Assembly: GCA_041398605.1 (NCBI GenBank)
Contig: JAWKUK010000008.1
Span: 186,001-250,000 of the forward strand
Reading direction: 5' to 3'
Length of the DNA: 64,000 nucleotides
DNA from: JAWKUK01 sp041398605
GTDB lineage: Bacteria; Planctomycetota; UBA1135; GCA-002686595
Made by a program: the position numbers and the translations under genes. Position 1 is the stretch's first letter; each line of letters begins with the position of its first letter. Shown piece after piece: positions 26,553 to 34,536 of the stretch. The notes beneath the pieces were generated by a model. It did no database searches, was not told the DNA's origin, and saw only the letters and a list, made by a program, of their open reading frames with translations.

Positions 26553-28286
26553 CTACGGCCAAGATAGAGAGAAAACGACCGCGTTGCTGGAGTTTAGGCC
26601 GCCCGTACAGGCGCCATTATCGCGATATACGGCCTGAATAGGAATTGAGTACCCAAACATCCCTTGAAGGACCGAGGCTGGAGGAGCGGAAAAATCATCA
26701 ATCTCCGCTCGCCCAGCTGCGTTCGATTGCAGGACCGTGACGGCAAGTGCGGCGCCAAGGCATGATAGGCCACTCCCAATGACAACCGGTGTCCGCGGCA
26801 GCAATGAAGGGGTGCCGAAAGCGAGAAGTACGGCTGTGTTTGCGGGCAAATCATCAACCACAATTCTGTCGACGGAGACCTGGTCAAACGAGCCGAAACA
26901 GTAAAGACGCGCTCCGCTCCCCACACTGTTTGGGCATCCCCGGCCCCAGGCAGCCGGTCCGCCGCACGGGCAGGCGCCATTTGGGGCGCTGCTTGCATTG
27001 CACGTTGGTCGACCGATCTCGATACAGCTTCCAGCTTGCGTCCGCGGCTCGACCGAACGCACTCCCGCCGCCCCAGCACCAACGACAGGAGCACCTGTCA
27101 TTGAATCCGGAACATTCAAATATGGACTGCCCGTTACCACCAGGCTCCCGCTTGCATCCATGAATTGCGCGATTCCCCGATTTCCCCAGGCCGGAGGAGC
27201 CACCATGACAGTCCTTTGGTTCCAGAGTCCGTCGCAACGCTCAAATGCGAAGATCGTCCCTAGTCCAAAGATTGGGATCCCCAGCACAACGCCAGGTGCG
27301 CGCAAAGTTGCCGCTCCCACAACAAGAGTTGGCGAAGCGTACTTTACCCTGCCACCAAAGGCCGATCCAAAAAGCGTCTGTTGGCCGGGCCCAGCGGTTG
27401 GATGAATGGTCTCGCCAAGCTGCCAACCAGCTCCCACAACCTGTCGATACTCGAAGACGGCCGAATCACCAGCGCAGCCGATGAATAGGCTCCCATCCCC
27501 AAGGGCATTGCTTGCACCAAACCAGAGCTGGTCTCGGAGAGGAACACCTGGGTAGTCTATCGTCTGGGAAATTGCCCAGAGCCCATTGGTGCGATGCAAC
27601 AGAAACACCCTCCCGACCTCAGTGTGTCCAGAGGATTGGTGGCCCGGAGCGCCAACGACTATGTCGTCACCGTATACCTCTAGAGCCGCGCCCCAGTCAG
27701 CAGTGCGTGCGTCTGGAGTTAGAACAAACTGCGATCCTCGAAACTGTGCAGCTTCTCGCCACCCGGAAGGTTCACGCTCCCAGATAATCAAGAGGGGGTC
27801 CAACAAGAAGCGTATGACACCAACCAACACGTCTCCGTCAGTCGCAAGGAACTCAATTGGAGCGCCAAGCGTCGAAACGAGCGCTTCACCAATAGGGCTG
27901 CGCTCAATCCAGGAAGCCCCCTGTTGTTCAAACCAGAATATTGGCCCATCCGAAGTAAAAACGGAATCGCCGGCCATTGCCAAGGTACGGGCCTTGAAGC
28001 CAGGACCCCACCGCCTAGAACTCAATTCAGCAACATGACTCCAGGACCCGCTCGCTTCTTGGTCGTAGACGTGTATGCGGCCAAATTGAATGCTTCCGCC
28101 CTGAAATGACCATTCCCTTGAATTCACAGCAACCAAGTCTCCATCCGTGGCAACAGAAAGGCCAAAATTCCCGCCGGAGACTTGTTGTGTCGAGCGCAGG
28201 ACATATGGTGCCTGGGCGCTAGTAGGGTTACTTAAGGCTCCGAGGCCGAGTAGACAGAGAATCGCAATTTTGGGACGTATCAGCAT
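26553..28286 (-). CDS. Secreted beta-propeller protein with C-terminal GCxNSxG module
   Basis: A 577-residue protein with a signal peptide (MLIRPKIAILCLLGLGALSN). Residues about 30-420 carry FG-GAP-like repeats, for example NFGLSVATDGDLVAVNSREW and WGAALEVYGDDIVVGAPGHQ. The last 150 residues begin with a Cys-rich CPCGGPAAWGRGCPNSVGSG and end in SIPIQAVYRDNGACTGGLNS plus a short hydrophobic strand. This module recurs at the C-termini of the proteins at 33734, 39796 and 52074 and may serve secretion or cell-surface attachment. The codons are visibly less GC-rich than the flanking core genes, which suggests transfer. It lies 10 bp downstream of the glycoside-hydrolase-like gene and is probably co-transcribed with it. 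Confidence 0.78.
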   Translation of the reverse strand: MLIRPKIAILCLLGLGALSNPTSAQAPYVLRSTQQVSGGNFGLSVATDGDLVAVNSREWSFQGGSIQFGRIHVYDQEASGSWSHVAELSSRRWGPGFKARTLAMAGDSVFTSDGPIFWFEQQGASWIERSPIGEALVSTLGAPIEFLATDGDVLVGVIRFLLDPLLIIWEREPSGWREAAQFRGSQFVLTPDARTADWGAALEVYGDDIVVGAPGHQSSGHTEVGRVFLLHRTNGLWAISQTIDYPGVPLRDQLWFGASNALGDGSLFIGCAGDSAVFEYRQVVGAGWQLGETIHPTAGPGQQTLFGSAFGGRVKYASPTLVVGAATLRAPGVVLGIPIFGLGTIFAFERCDGLWNQRTVMVAPPAWGNRGIAQFMDASGSLVVTGSPYLNVPDSMTGAPVVGAGAAGVRSVEPRTQAGSCIEIGRPTCNASSAPNGACPCGGPAAWGRGCPNSVGSGARLYCFGSFDQVSVDRIVVDDLPANTAVLLAFGTPSLLPRTPVVIGSGLSCLGAALAVTVLQSNAAGRAEIDDFSAPPASVLQGMFGYSIPIQAVYRDNGACTGGLNSSNAVVFSLSWP

Positions 28287-28296
28287 AACAGTGAAC

Positions 28297-30687
28297 CTAG
28301 TTGGTCTTTATGCAAACCAGGACAACGTCCCGCAATACGGGCGGTGCAGTAAAGGCGGAATTGAGGGAGTTCGACGAGACCGGAGTGTAGTACCCGCTCA
28401 CAAGATCATTGACTCCAATGCGCTGTAACGAATCAGCGAACGCCGCGCCGTTTCGGGGATCGTAGAACATTGCCGAGTACATGTCATTGCCCGCCATGAA
28501 ACCGAGGTCGATCTCGCCAAAATTGTGCGCCCCGGCCTGATACGCGATCGGATAATACACCAAGTGAAAGATCGGATACGGAATGCCGGGAATCGCCGAC
28601 AGATTCTCCAACACTTCGGCGCCGCCGAAATTCGCGTCGAGGCTCCCGGCGCTGTCGTTGATTTCATTACGGACCCGGGCATCATTAGGCACTCCGAGCC
28701 AAAACGGGACGGTTTGATACATCAAGTGGCGTGCAACACGTGAGAAATCCCATAGGCTTTCTCGCGATCGAAACTCTTCGATAGTAAGGTCGTGACCTCC
28801 ATAGCTATCGTTACCCGTGAAAGTAGTCGTGCCATAGACCTGCGACGCGCCACCGCAATACCATGCCAGATTGGCGCCGGAGAACAGTACATCGTAAAGC
28901 GCCGTTTGTCTCCGGCCAAGCGGTGATGAAAGGTCTGAGCCATAGCCGCTCGCCACTCCACCGTAGAACGACGCTCGGTTGTTCCAATCTACATAACCCG
29001 AACTCCCACGCACGGGTCCTCCCTGCTCGTCAATATCAATGACGGCACGCCGGCTGGGAAGGCCCGCAGGGTGGTTCGCGAACGCTGTAAGCATCGACTC
29101 CGCGATTGTGTCGTATGCATGGTAATCAATGGGAATAAGCGTGTTCGGGAGCGGGTTCCAGCCAACAGAGTGCTCAGCCTGGTCCTCGAACGCACTCCAT
29201 TGAAGCGAAGTGCTTCGCAACCATGGCGATTGCCCAGTTTGGGAGAGCAGGGTGTTATAGAGGTTCGCACTATTTCCCTGTGTATGAAAGGTGACCGTGT
29301 GGTTAGAGTATGAGTCCCAACGAGACAACCAGTCAACGATGTCGCTGATTTCGCCTAGCGAGTACGTGTAGCCGCCCAACGTTGGGTCGAATGTCTCTTC
29401 GCACACAATCCACTTAAGTGCATTCAAATGACTAAAGTAGGCGACCATCTGCTTCAAATAGAGCCGCCGGGCCCATGTTAGCGGTCTCGGATTCGCCGTA
29501 AAGGGCCGCTCAGGGCTATATCCAAGCCAATTCAGATTAGAGTCTTCGGTTTCCCAGAGGACGAGGTCTAACATGATCCCGCGCTTCATGGCGAAATCAA
29601 AGACGGTTCTCCACTCCAGCATCCTCTTGATGCTATAGTTGAGCGCGTGATAGTCTCCGGAAGCAGCTCCGGACGGGGCGCTGCCGCCGATATCTGTCAA
29701 CGGTGGATCTGCAAATGGATGCGAATCACGTCCGTCTCCTCCAAGGTTCATAGTGAGCGCATAACACGAGTTTACGCCGTGATTTTCCAAATAGCGAAGC
29801 GCCCCTAGGATCCCTTTTCCAGCCTGCGCCATCGAGACTGTAGTTCGAGTATTCTGCGGCGACCTCATGTAGTACGTCGTAGACCACAACGGGTCCCCAG
29901 GAACCGCGTCCTGATCGTGCGTGTTCGCGATATTGGGATCACCGGTCGCGTACGCTCCGAACAAGTGAAGGTCACCTTGGTAACTAGCCGATGTTCCTTT
30001 TTCCTTGTCGGCGAGATAGAATTGCTGATATCCCAGGAGGTTCTCCGGGCTTCCCACTCCAGTCTTGATGAAGTACTGATCCCTCAGAGCTAGCGCGCTG
30101 TTGGTAAACCGCATGTAGCCCGCGCCACCGGCTGGGTCGAACCGGAGCAATCCCTTCGATAAGAAGCCCGGTGCCATCGGGTCGTAAGCAGTAACGTACC
30201 CTGCTGCAGTGTAATCGACTAACTGCGTGGCAGTACTCGGAACTCCGTCGTCCGACACATTGATCGGCACCGCATAGTTGTTCGGCGCGACAGGCACGTC
30301 ACTTCCAAATCCCGCCTCAAGTATCAGGCGGTACGTCCAAAGGCCCGGTTCATCCGGTGTAAAGATCGCGCGCCATTCACGCCCCGCGCCAATCGTGCCT
30401 GTCGTCGCGTTGCCACCTGTTCCATCTCCTGCGAAGTAGCCGGAAATCTCGTACGGGATGCCACCGCTCGGACGGGTCACGAGTGCCGTGAAGCGAAAAT
30501 TCAGGAACGGATTGCGATTCCCGCTCCCCGTGCCGTTCATGTCAAAGGCGATGTTCGGGCGGTACACATCTCCTTCCGAAAGCGGCTGAATGGACGTAGG
30601 TGCCGTGACGGAGAATACTACGGGCTGGCCAGCGGTTCCAATAGTGGGAACGTGGCTAGCGACGGCGTCTGCAGTCAGCACGCTCAA
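28297..30687 (-). CDS. Secreted DUF5060 / glycoside-hydrolase-like protein, signal peptide out of frame
   Basis: As assembled, the frame has only a TTG (30687) as a start, giving 796 residues (MSVLTADAVASHVPTIGTAG...) with just the end of a signal peptide. An N-terminal beta-sandwich (about 15-120; FRFTALVTRPSGGIPYEISG, GREWRAIFTPDEPGLWTYRL) matches DUF5060. A TIM-barrel-like region follows (ALRYLENHGVNSCYALTMNL, RMLEWRTVFDFAMKRGIMLD, LNALKWIVCEETFD), with candidate acids in VCEETFD and VIDIDEQGGP. It probably acts on polysaccharide outside the cell. Upstream ATGs at 30785 and 30782 are separated from this frame by an 8-bp tandem repeat. With 7, 4 or 1 copies they would read in frame through ALLVLSVLTADAVAS, a complete signal peptide. 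With the 8 copies present they hit TAG at the end of the repeat. Visibly less GC-rich than the core. Confidence 0.78.
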   Translation of the reverse strand: MSVLTADAVASHVPTIGTAGQPVVFSVTAPTSIQPLSEGDVYRPNIAFDMNGTGSGNRNPFLNFRFTALVTRPSGGIPYEISGYFAGDGTGGNATTGTIGAGREWRAIFTPDEPGLWTYRLILEAGFGSDVPVAPNNYAVPINVSDDGVPSTATQLVDYTAAGYVTAYDPMAPGFLSKGLLRFDPAGGAGYMRFTNSALALRDQYFIKTGVGSPENLLGYQQFYLADKEKGTSASYQGDLHLFGAYATGDPNIANTHDQDAVPGDPLWSTTYYMRSPQNTRTTVSMAQAGKGILGALRYLENHGVNSCYALTMNLGGDGRDSHPFADPPLTDIGGSAPSGAASGDYHALNYSIKRMLEWRTVFDFAMKRGIMLDLVLWETEDSNLNWLGYSPERPFTANPRPLTWARRLYLKQMVAYFSHLNALKWIVCEETFDPTLGGYTYSLGEISDIVDWLSRWDSYSNHTVTFHTQGNSANLYNTLLSQTGQSPWLRSTSLQWSAFEDQAEHSVGWNPLPNTLIPIDYHAYDTIAESMLTAFANHPAGLPSRRAVIDIDEQGGPVRGSSGYVDWNNRASFYGGVASGYGSDLSSPLGRRQTALYDVLFSGANLAWYCGGASQVYGTTTFTGNDSYGGHDLTIEEFRSRESLWDFSRVARHLMYQTVPFWLGVPNDARVRNEINDSAGSLDANFGGAEVLENLSAIPGIPYPIFHLVYYPIAYQAGAHNFGEIDLGFMAGNDMYSAMFYDPRNGAAFADSLQRIGVNDLVSGYYTPVSSNSLNSAFTAPPVLRDVVLVCIKTN

Positions 30688-30691
30688 TACT

Positions 30692-30771
30692 AGCAGCGCA
30701 GCAGCGCAGCAGCGCAGCAGCGCAGCAGCGCAGCAGCGCAGCAGCGCAGCAGCGCAGCGGTGCAGCGGTGG
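30692..30771 (-). repeat. 8-bp tandem repeat (AGCAGCGC x 8, plus two variant units) in a signal-peptide coding region
   Basis: Eight perfect copies of AGCAGCGC occupy 30692-30755, followed by AGCGGTGC and AGCGGTGG to 30771. On the coding (minus) strand the unit is GCGCTGCT; three units encode Ala-Leu-Leu-Arg-Cys-Cys-Ala-Ala. Since 8 is not a multiple of 3, each gain or loss of a unit changes the frame. It lies between the ATG pair at 30785/30782 and the body of the glycoside-hydrolase-like gene. Confidence 0.92.
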
Positions 30772-31374
30772 TCTGTGTTCATCATTAGGACGGTCGCTGT
30801 ACTGGAGTGGGTCGTCGAGTGTTCATCCGAGAGAACTACGGCAACGACGGGGAGTCCGGGTCACCGAAACCGGAAAAATTCGATCGGATCGGCATCGGAT
30901 CGCGAGGGGGCGGGCGGCAGAGTTGGTCCATCGGGGTTCCCCAAGAGGCGCGGGGTCGCCGATTCAGCGAGGGGTCGCCGACTCAGCGCGAGGGCACCGC
31001 CCCGCCCACGGCCCGCTACGGCCCGAGCCGTCCGTCCCGGCCACGTCTGGCCCCGGAGCTCGATCCCCCATCGCCCCCGAGCCGGCCACTGTTGCGAACG
31101 TAGACGTGCCCTTGGCGGTACCGAGGGGGCCGATTCGTGTTACGCGGCCTTTTGAATGGGGCCGTCGAGGCCGCTCTGGTGCACATTCATCGAGGTCAAA
31201 GCACCAAGCGCGACGCAGCTTGCTCCAAGGAAGTGCGACTTGCTGCATCCCAAGCAGCGTGCCGGTAACGTAGCGCCCCCGACGCAGGCACTGGGTCCGC
31301 GCCGGCCGTTCCCTCCCTGTCAGCAAAGAAACGAGAACGACGGACACCCATCGTCCTCGCCGGACAATGCCGTA

Positions 31375-31800
31375 TTGATCGTACGCAGCTTCTCGATCCC
31401 GGTCGGGGACTTCGCTGTCCTCTCTCGCCTGTTTTCCGTCCACGACGCCCGCCCGAGCAGCTGCCCGGGATGCGGCCCGGCCGCCTTCCCGCCCGGCAAG
31501 CCACTCGGCATCGTCGGCCACGGCCTCTACCAACGCCAAATGCTCGGCGTCGCCCTCGATGGCCCGCTCGCCGTCTACGTCCGCCGCTACCTCTGCCGGG
31601 GCTGCGACAAGACGATCTCCGTCCTTCCCGACGGCCTCCTCCCCTGGCTGTGGTACGCGGGCACGGTGATCCTCCTCGCGCTCGTCCAATCGCTCCTGCT
31701 CGCTCGAGCAGCGCGCGAGATTCGCGAGCGCTTCGGTCCCAGCAACTCCTCAGCACGGACATGCGTATCCCGAACTGCCTGTTTGGAAGTCCTTCCATGA
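31375..31800 (+). CDS. Zinc-ribbon transposase-like fragment (DUF6431-like)
   Basis: From a TTG at 31375 the frame gives 141 residues (MIVRSFSIPVGDFAVLSRLF...). Two Cys pairs, SCPGCG and YLCRGCDKTISVLPDGLLPW, flank GHGLYQRQMLGVALDGPLAV and form a zinc ribbon. This order matches DUF6431 proteins, which are common in planctomycetes and are probably transposase-related. The C-terminus begins a helix-turn-helix-like stretch (ARAAREIRERFGPSNSSA) but ends early, so I regard it as truncated. No terminal inverted repeats were found around it. It lies among other mobile-element debris, 0.7 kb from a broken IS110. It may be a dead insertion-sequence remnant. Confidence 0.5.
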   Translation: MIVRSFSIPVGDFAVLSRLFSVHDARPSSCPGCGPAAFPPGKPLGIVGHGLYQRQMLGVALDGPLAVYVRRYLCRGCDKTISVLPDGLLPWLWYAGTVILLALVQSLLLARAAREIRERFGPSNSSARTCVSRTACLEVLP

Positions 31801-32461
31801 GAAGGCCCCCTGCCGGCCAGCCTCTTCAGTGATTTCTTCTGGGGTGCTCGTCGGGACGATCGCCGTGAGGCGATCGAGCTGCGCCCCTACCACGGTGTGC
31901 CTGCGCCTTGCTTCCATGCGCACTCTGTGTGGGTCCAGCCGTTGGCGTCGACCCTGGTGCTCGAGGGGGTCCGTCCAGTCGGGTGCCGCTATCTATCCGG
32001 CGGACTGTGCGTCGCTCACGGGGTGAGCGGCGGCTGTCCAAGGAATTCGCCGCGGTCACCCGGACTGGGCGGTTTCACGCAGTTCGATCTTGCTCTCGGT
32101 GGTCGTCGTCGATCTGACCTAGGTGTGCTGTGGTCGCTTGAGGAACTTACGTTGGACGTCGCAACTGGGAGAACCGTGCGACTTCTTGATCAGGGTTGTT
32201 CTGCGCCCAGCAGCGAGTCGCTGTTTCCTATCTGGGAAGCCCAACGTTGTCGTCCAGAGCCCACCCGCCCGCGTCCACGCGGGTGGGCTCTGGACGTCCA
32301 GTCTCCGAGCGCGAGGAGCGGAGCAGCGAGAGGAGCGCTCCGCAACGCGAGTGCCCGAAGGTCTGCCGTAGGGCGCGAGCGTTGCTGGCGCGGAGCCGCT
32401 GCGCAGCGACGGACGAGCGCCGCGATCAGCATGACGACGACGGTGACACTGGGCTCGATGT
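31801..32461. other. No gene recognised; contains a 17-bp inverted repeat
   Basis: No frame here resembles a known protein. The region lies between the zinc-ribbon fragment and the 3' end of the broken IS110 transposase. It probably includes the 3' non-coding end of IS110 and other mobile-element debris, but I could not define the element's right boundary. Confidence 0.45.
32252..32295. other. 17-bp perfect inverted repeat (hairpin)
   Basis: GTCCAGAGCCCACCCGC at 32252-32268 is matched exactly by its reverse complement at 32279-32295, with a 10-base loop. There is no T-run on either side, so it is not a textbook intrinsic terminator. It could be an IS110-associated structure, a REP-like element or a transcription-blocking hairpin. 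Confidence 0.7.
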
Positions 32462-33637
32462 TCATGCGGACACCGCCTCGTTCGCAGCCGTAGCCGAGGC
32501 TGCCGACGCGCCACCACCCGCTGTCCGTTTCGCTCTTCGCTCGGCCACACGCAACGGTTCGTAGACGGAACCCGTCTTCCAGAGCGTGTGCAACAACACG
32601 GCGAGCTTGCGCGCCACGGCGATCACAGCCTTCTTCTTGGCTGTCTTGCCCCCGCGCCCCGCCAGCGCAAGGCCCCAGCGCCGCAGGTCCCCGAAGTGAA
32701 CTCCGCTTGCCGAACGGCCCGAGCATCTGCTGCGCACACTGCACGAGGTGGCGCCGCATGTCGCGGTCGCCTGCCTTGGTAATGCGCAGCTCAGGATCGC
32801 ACGCGCCCGATTGACTCCGACGCGGGCACAGGCCGAAGTAGGCGCCGACGTCGCGACTGTCCTTGATTCGCTTCGGGTCTTCCACGGTCAGGACGAACCT
32901 CACCGCGGTATGCAGACCAACGCGGTCAACCTGCCGCAATACTTCGGTCTCCGGGTACACGTCAGCTGCAAGCCGCTCGATCTCCTTGTCCAGCAGGTCG
33001 ATCTGTTCGCCGACAGCCGCCAGGGTCGTCAGGATCGGACGCAGAGCGTCGCGGAGCTCTTCGGGGATCTGACCCTCGACCCACCCGTGGAACGACGGAG
33101 CGCCCTTCGCCCCGACGCGCGCGCCGAACGACTTGAGGACCCCGCGCACGTGGTTGATCAGCCCTGTCCGCGTCGACACCAGGATGTCGCGCGACCGTAC
33201 CTTCGCGAGGTCCACGCGAGCAGACCGTTCGCGGTGCTGAATCGGGTGCAGCAACTTCAGGTCGAGGCGCGCCACACGTGCAAGCTGCTCCGCGTCGAAC
33301 ACGCCAATCAAACAAACCCTGAGAGTCTCTTCGAATCATTCTGGAAGATCATCCGGAGCTTGCGCGGGTTCGCGACGATGACGTCATGCCCCAGCTCGGC
33401 CAGCAGGTCGTTGACCCAGCCCGACTGCCCACCAGCCTCGATGGCGATCCGCGTCGGCTCACAGCGCTCGAAACGCTTTCGGAGCCCGGCAGCCGTCGTG
33501 GGGACCGTACCCTCCCCGATCACCTGCCCCCCGGCGTCGAGCACGCAGACGTGACTCTTGCGGTCGCCGAGGTCGATGCCGATGGTCGAGGAGGACTTGG
33601 GCAGCGTCGCGGTCGTCGTTGTGGTAATTTCCGACAT
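32462..33637 (-). pseudogene. IS110-family transposase, broken by two frameshifts
   Basis: The product can be read in three pieces. The first (ATG at 33637) reads ATLPKSSSTIGIDLGDRKSH, AIEAGGQSGWVNDLLAELGH and VIVANPRKLRMIFQNDSKR, the DEDD RuvC-like domain of IS110. A frameshift near 33310-33325 leads into a second frame (FDAEQLARVARLDLKLLHPI ... DVGAYFGLCPRRSQSGACDP), which carries the transposase_20 region with its conserved Ser. A second frameshift near 32700-32720 leads to RRWGLALAGRGGKTAKKKAV and LLHTLWKTGSVYEPL. All conserved blocks are present in order, so the decay is recent. The 5' flank up to 33733 is repeated at 37681-37779. It disrupts the secreted-protein gene whose remnant starts at 33734. 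Confidence 0.88.
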
Positions 33638-33733
33638 GGTCAGCCTCCTCGTAGGGCCTCGAGCCCGTCTGTGACTTGGGGACCCGCCGAGGGTACCCCG
33701 CACCGGAGGCTGGCCTTCTCATCCCATCTATCC
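33572..33733. repeat. IS110 left end, copy 1 (repeated at 37618-37779)
   Basis: This end of the IS110 element (first transposase codons plus about 96 bp of leader) matches 37618-37779 at an offset of exactly 4046 bp. Bases 33635-33733 are identical in both copies, and the coding part (33572-33634) differs at several positions. The shared sequence stops at CATCTATCC, which probably marks the element terminus. Confidence 0.88.
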
Positions 33734-34388
33734 TCCTGGCGCCGGGCAGGTCGCCTGGTCGCTCGGACGCCTCGACTCGCTCCTGCCGGCCACTGGGACG
33801 GTCGAGGTCCGCGACCGGGCGATGAACCTCGACACGGTCCCGATCGACATGGCCCCGAGCGGCGACTGCAACGGCAACGGCGTCCCGGACGCCACGGACC
33901 TGGCCAACTTCACCTCGTTCGACTGGAACAGCAATGGCCTGCCCGACGAGTGTGAGCAGCTCGGGGTCGTCTACTGCTCCCCGCAGCAGCACAACTCGAC
34001 TGGGCTGCCGAGCTTCCTGATCATCACTGGTAGCAACCGCGTCGCGGACAACGACGTGCTGCTGAGCGCGGTCAACGTCCCGCCGCTGACCTTCGGCACC
34101 TTCCTCGTGTCGCCGCTCCAAGGCCTCCTGAACGGCCCCGCGACCGGCTTCTCCTCGGGCAACCTGTGCCTCGGCCAGCAGGCCCTGGGCATCTACCGCC
34201 AGCAGATCACCGTGTCCGACGCCACCGGCCGCCTCTCGATCCAGATCGACCTGAACACGATCCCGCTCACGACCGGACCCACGATGGCGATGCCGGGGAT
34301 GACCTTGAACTTCCAAGCATTCTTCCGCGACAACACGGCGACCATCCGCTCGAACCTCTCCGACGCGGTCCAGGTCACCTTCTATTGA
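33734..34388 (+). pseudogene. 3' remnant of a secreted protein with TSP3-like repeats and the C-terminal NSxG module
   Basis: The open frame continues from the IS110 edge without a start codon of its own (AWSLGRLDSLLPATGTVEV, then MNLDTVPIDMAPSGDCNGNG); the first ATG is internal at 33822. SGDCNGNGVPDATDLANF and NSNGLPDECEQ are thrombospondin type 3/dockerin-like Asp-Asn repeats. The rest is the shared C-terminal module: VVYCSPQQHNSTGLPSFLII, TGSNR, then MTLNFQAFFRDNTATIRSNL and SDAVQVTFY. I infer that IS110 replaced or cut off the N-terminal part of a larger exported protein. It converges with the nitrilase-domain gene; a 10-bp inverted repeat lies between them. Confidence 0.8.
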
Positions 34389-34413
34389 TGGCAGCCGCTA
34401 GAGTTTGGGCGAC

Positions 34414-34460
34414 AGTGTCGGGCTGGCTCCGACACCCGACCGGCGGGGCCCCCGACACTG
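34414..34460. terminator. Inverted repeat between convergent genes, possible bidirectional terminator
   Basis: CAGTGTCGGG at 34414-34423 is matched by CCCGACACTG at 34451-34460. Additional CCGACAC/CCCGAC pairing is possible inside. The site lies 26 bp after the end of the secreted-protein remnant and 77 bp before the stop of the convergent nitrilase-domain gene. No T-run is visible, so terminator function is inferred from position. Confidence 0.4.
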
Positions 34461-34536
34461 CAACCCCGATCACGGCCTTCGAGTCGCTACGCGGCGCTCG
34501 CGCCGGACTCGACTCGTCCGCGAAGGCTGTCCCAGG

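Noticed and set aside
30692..30771. Tandem repeats considered as a CRISPR-like array.
   Set aside because: The unit is only 8 bp, there are no spacers and no cas genes; it is a simple sequence repeat.
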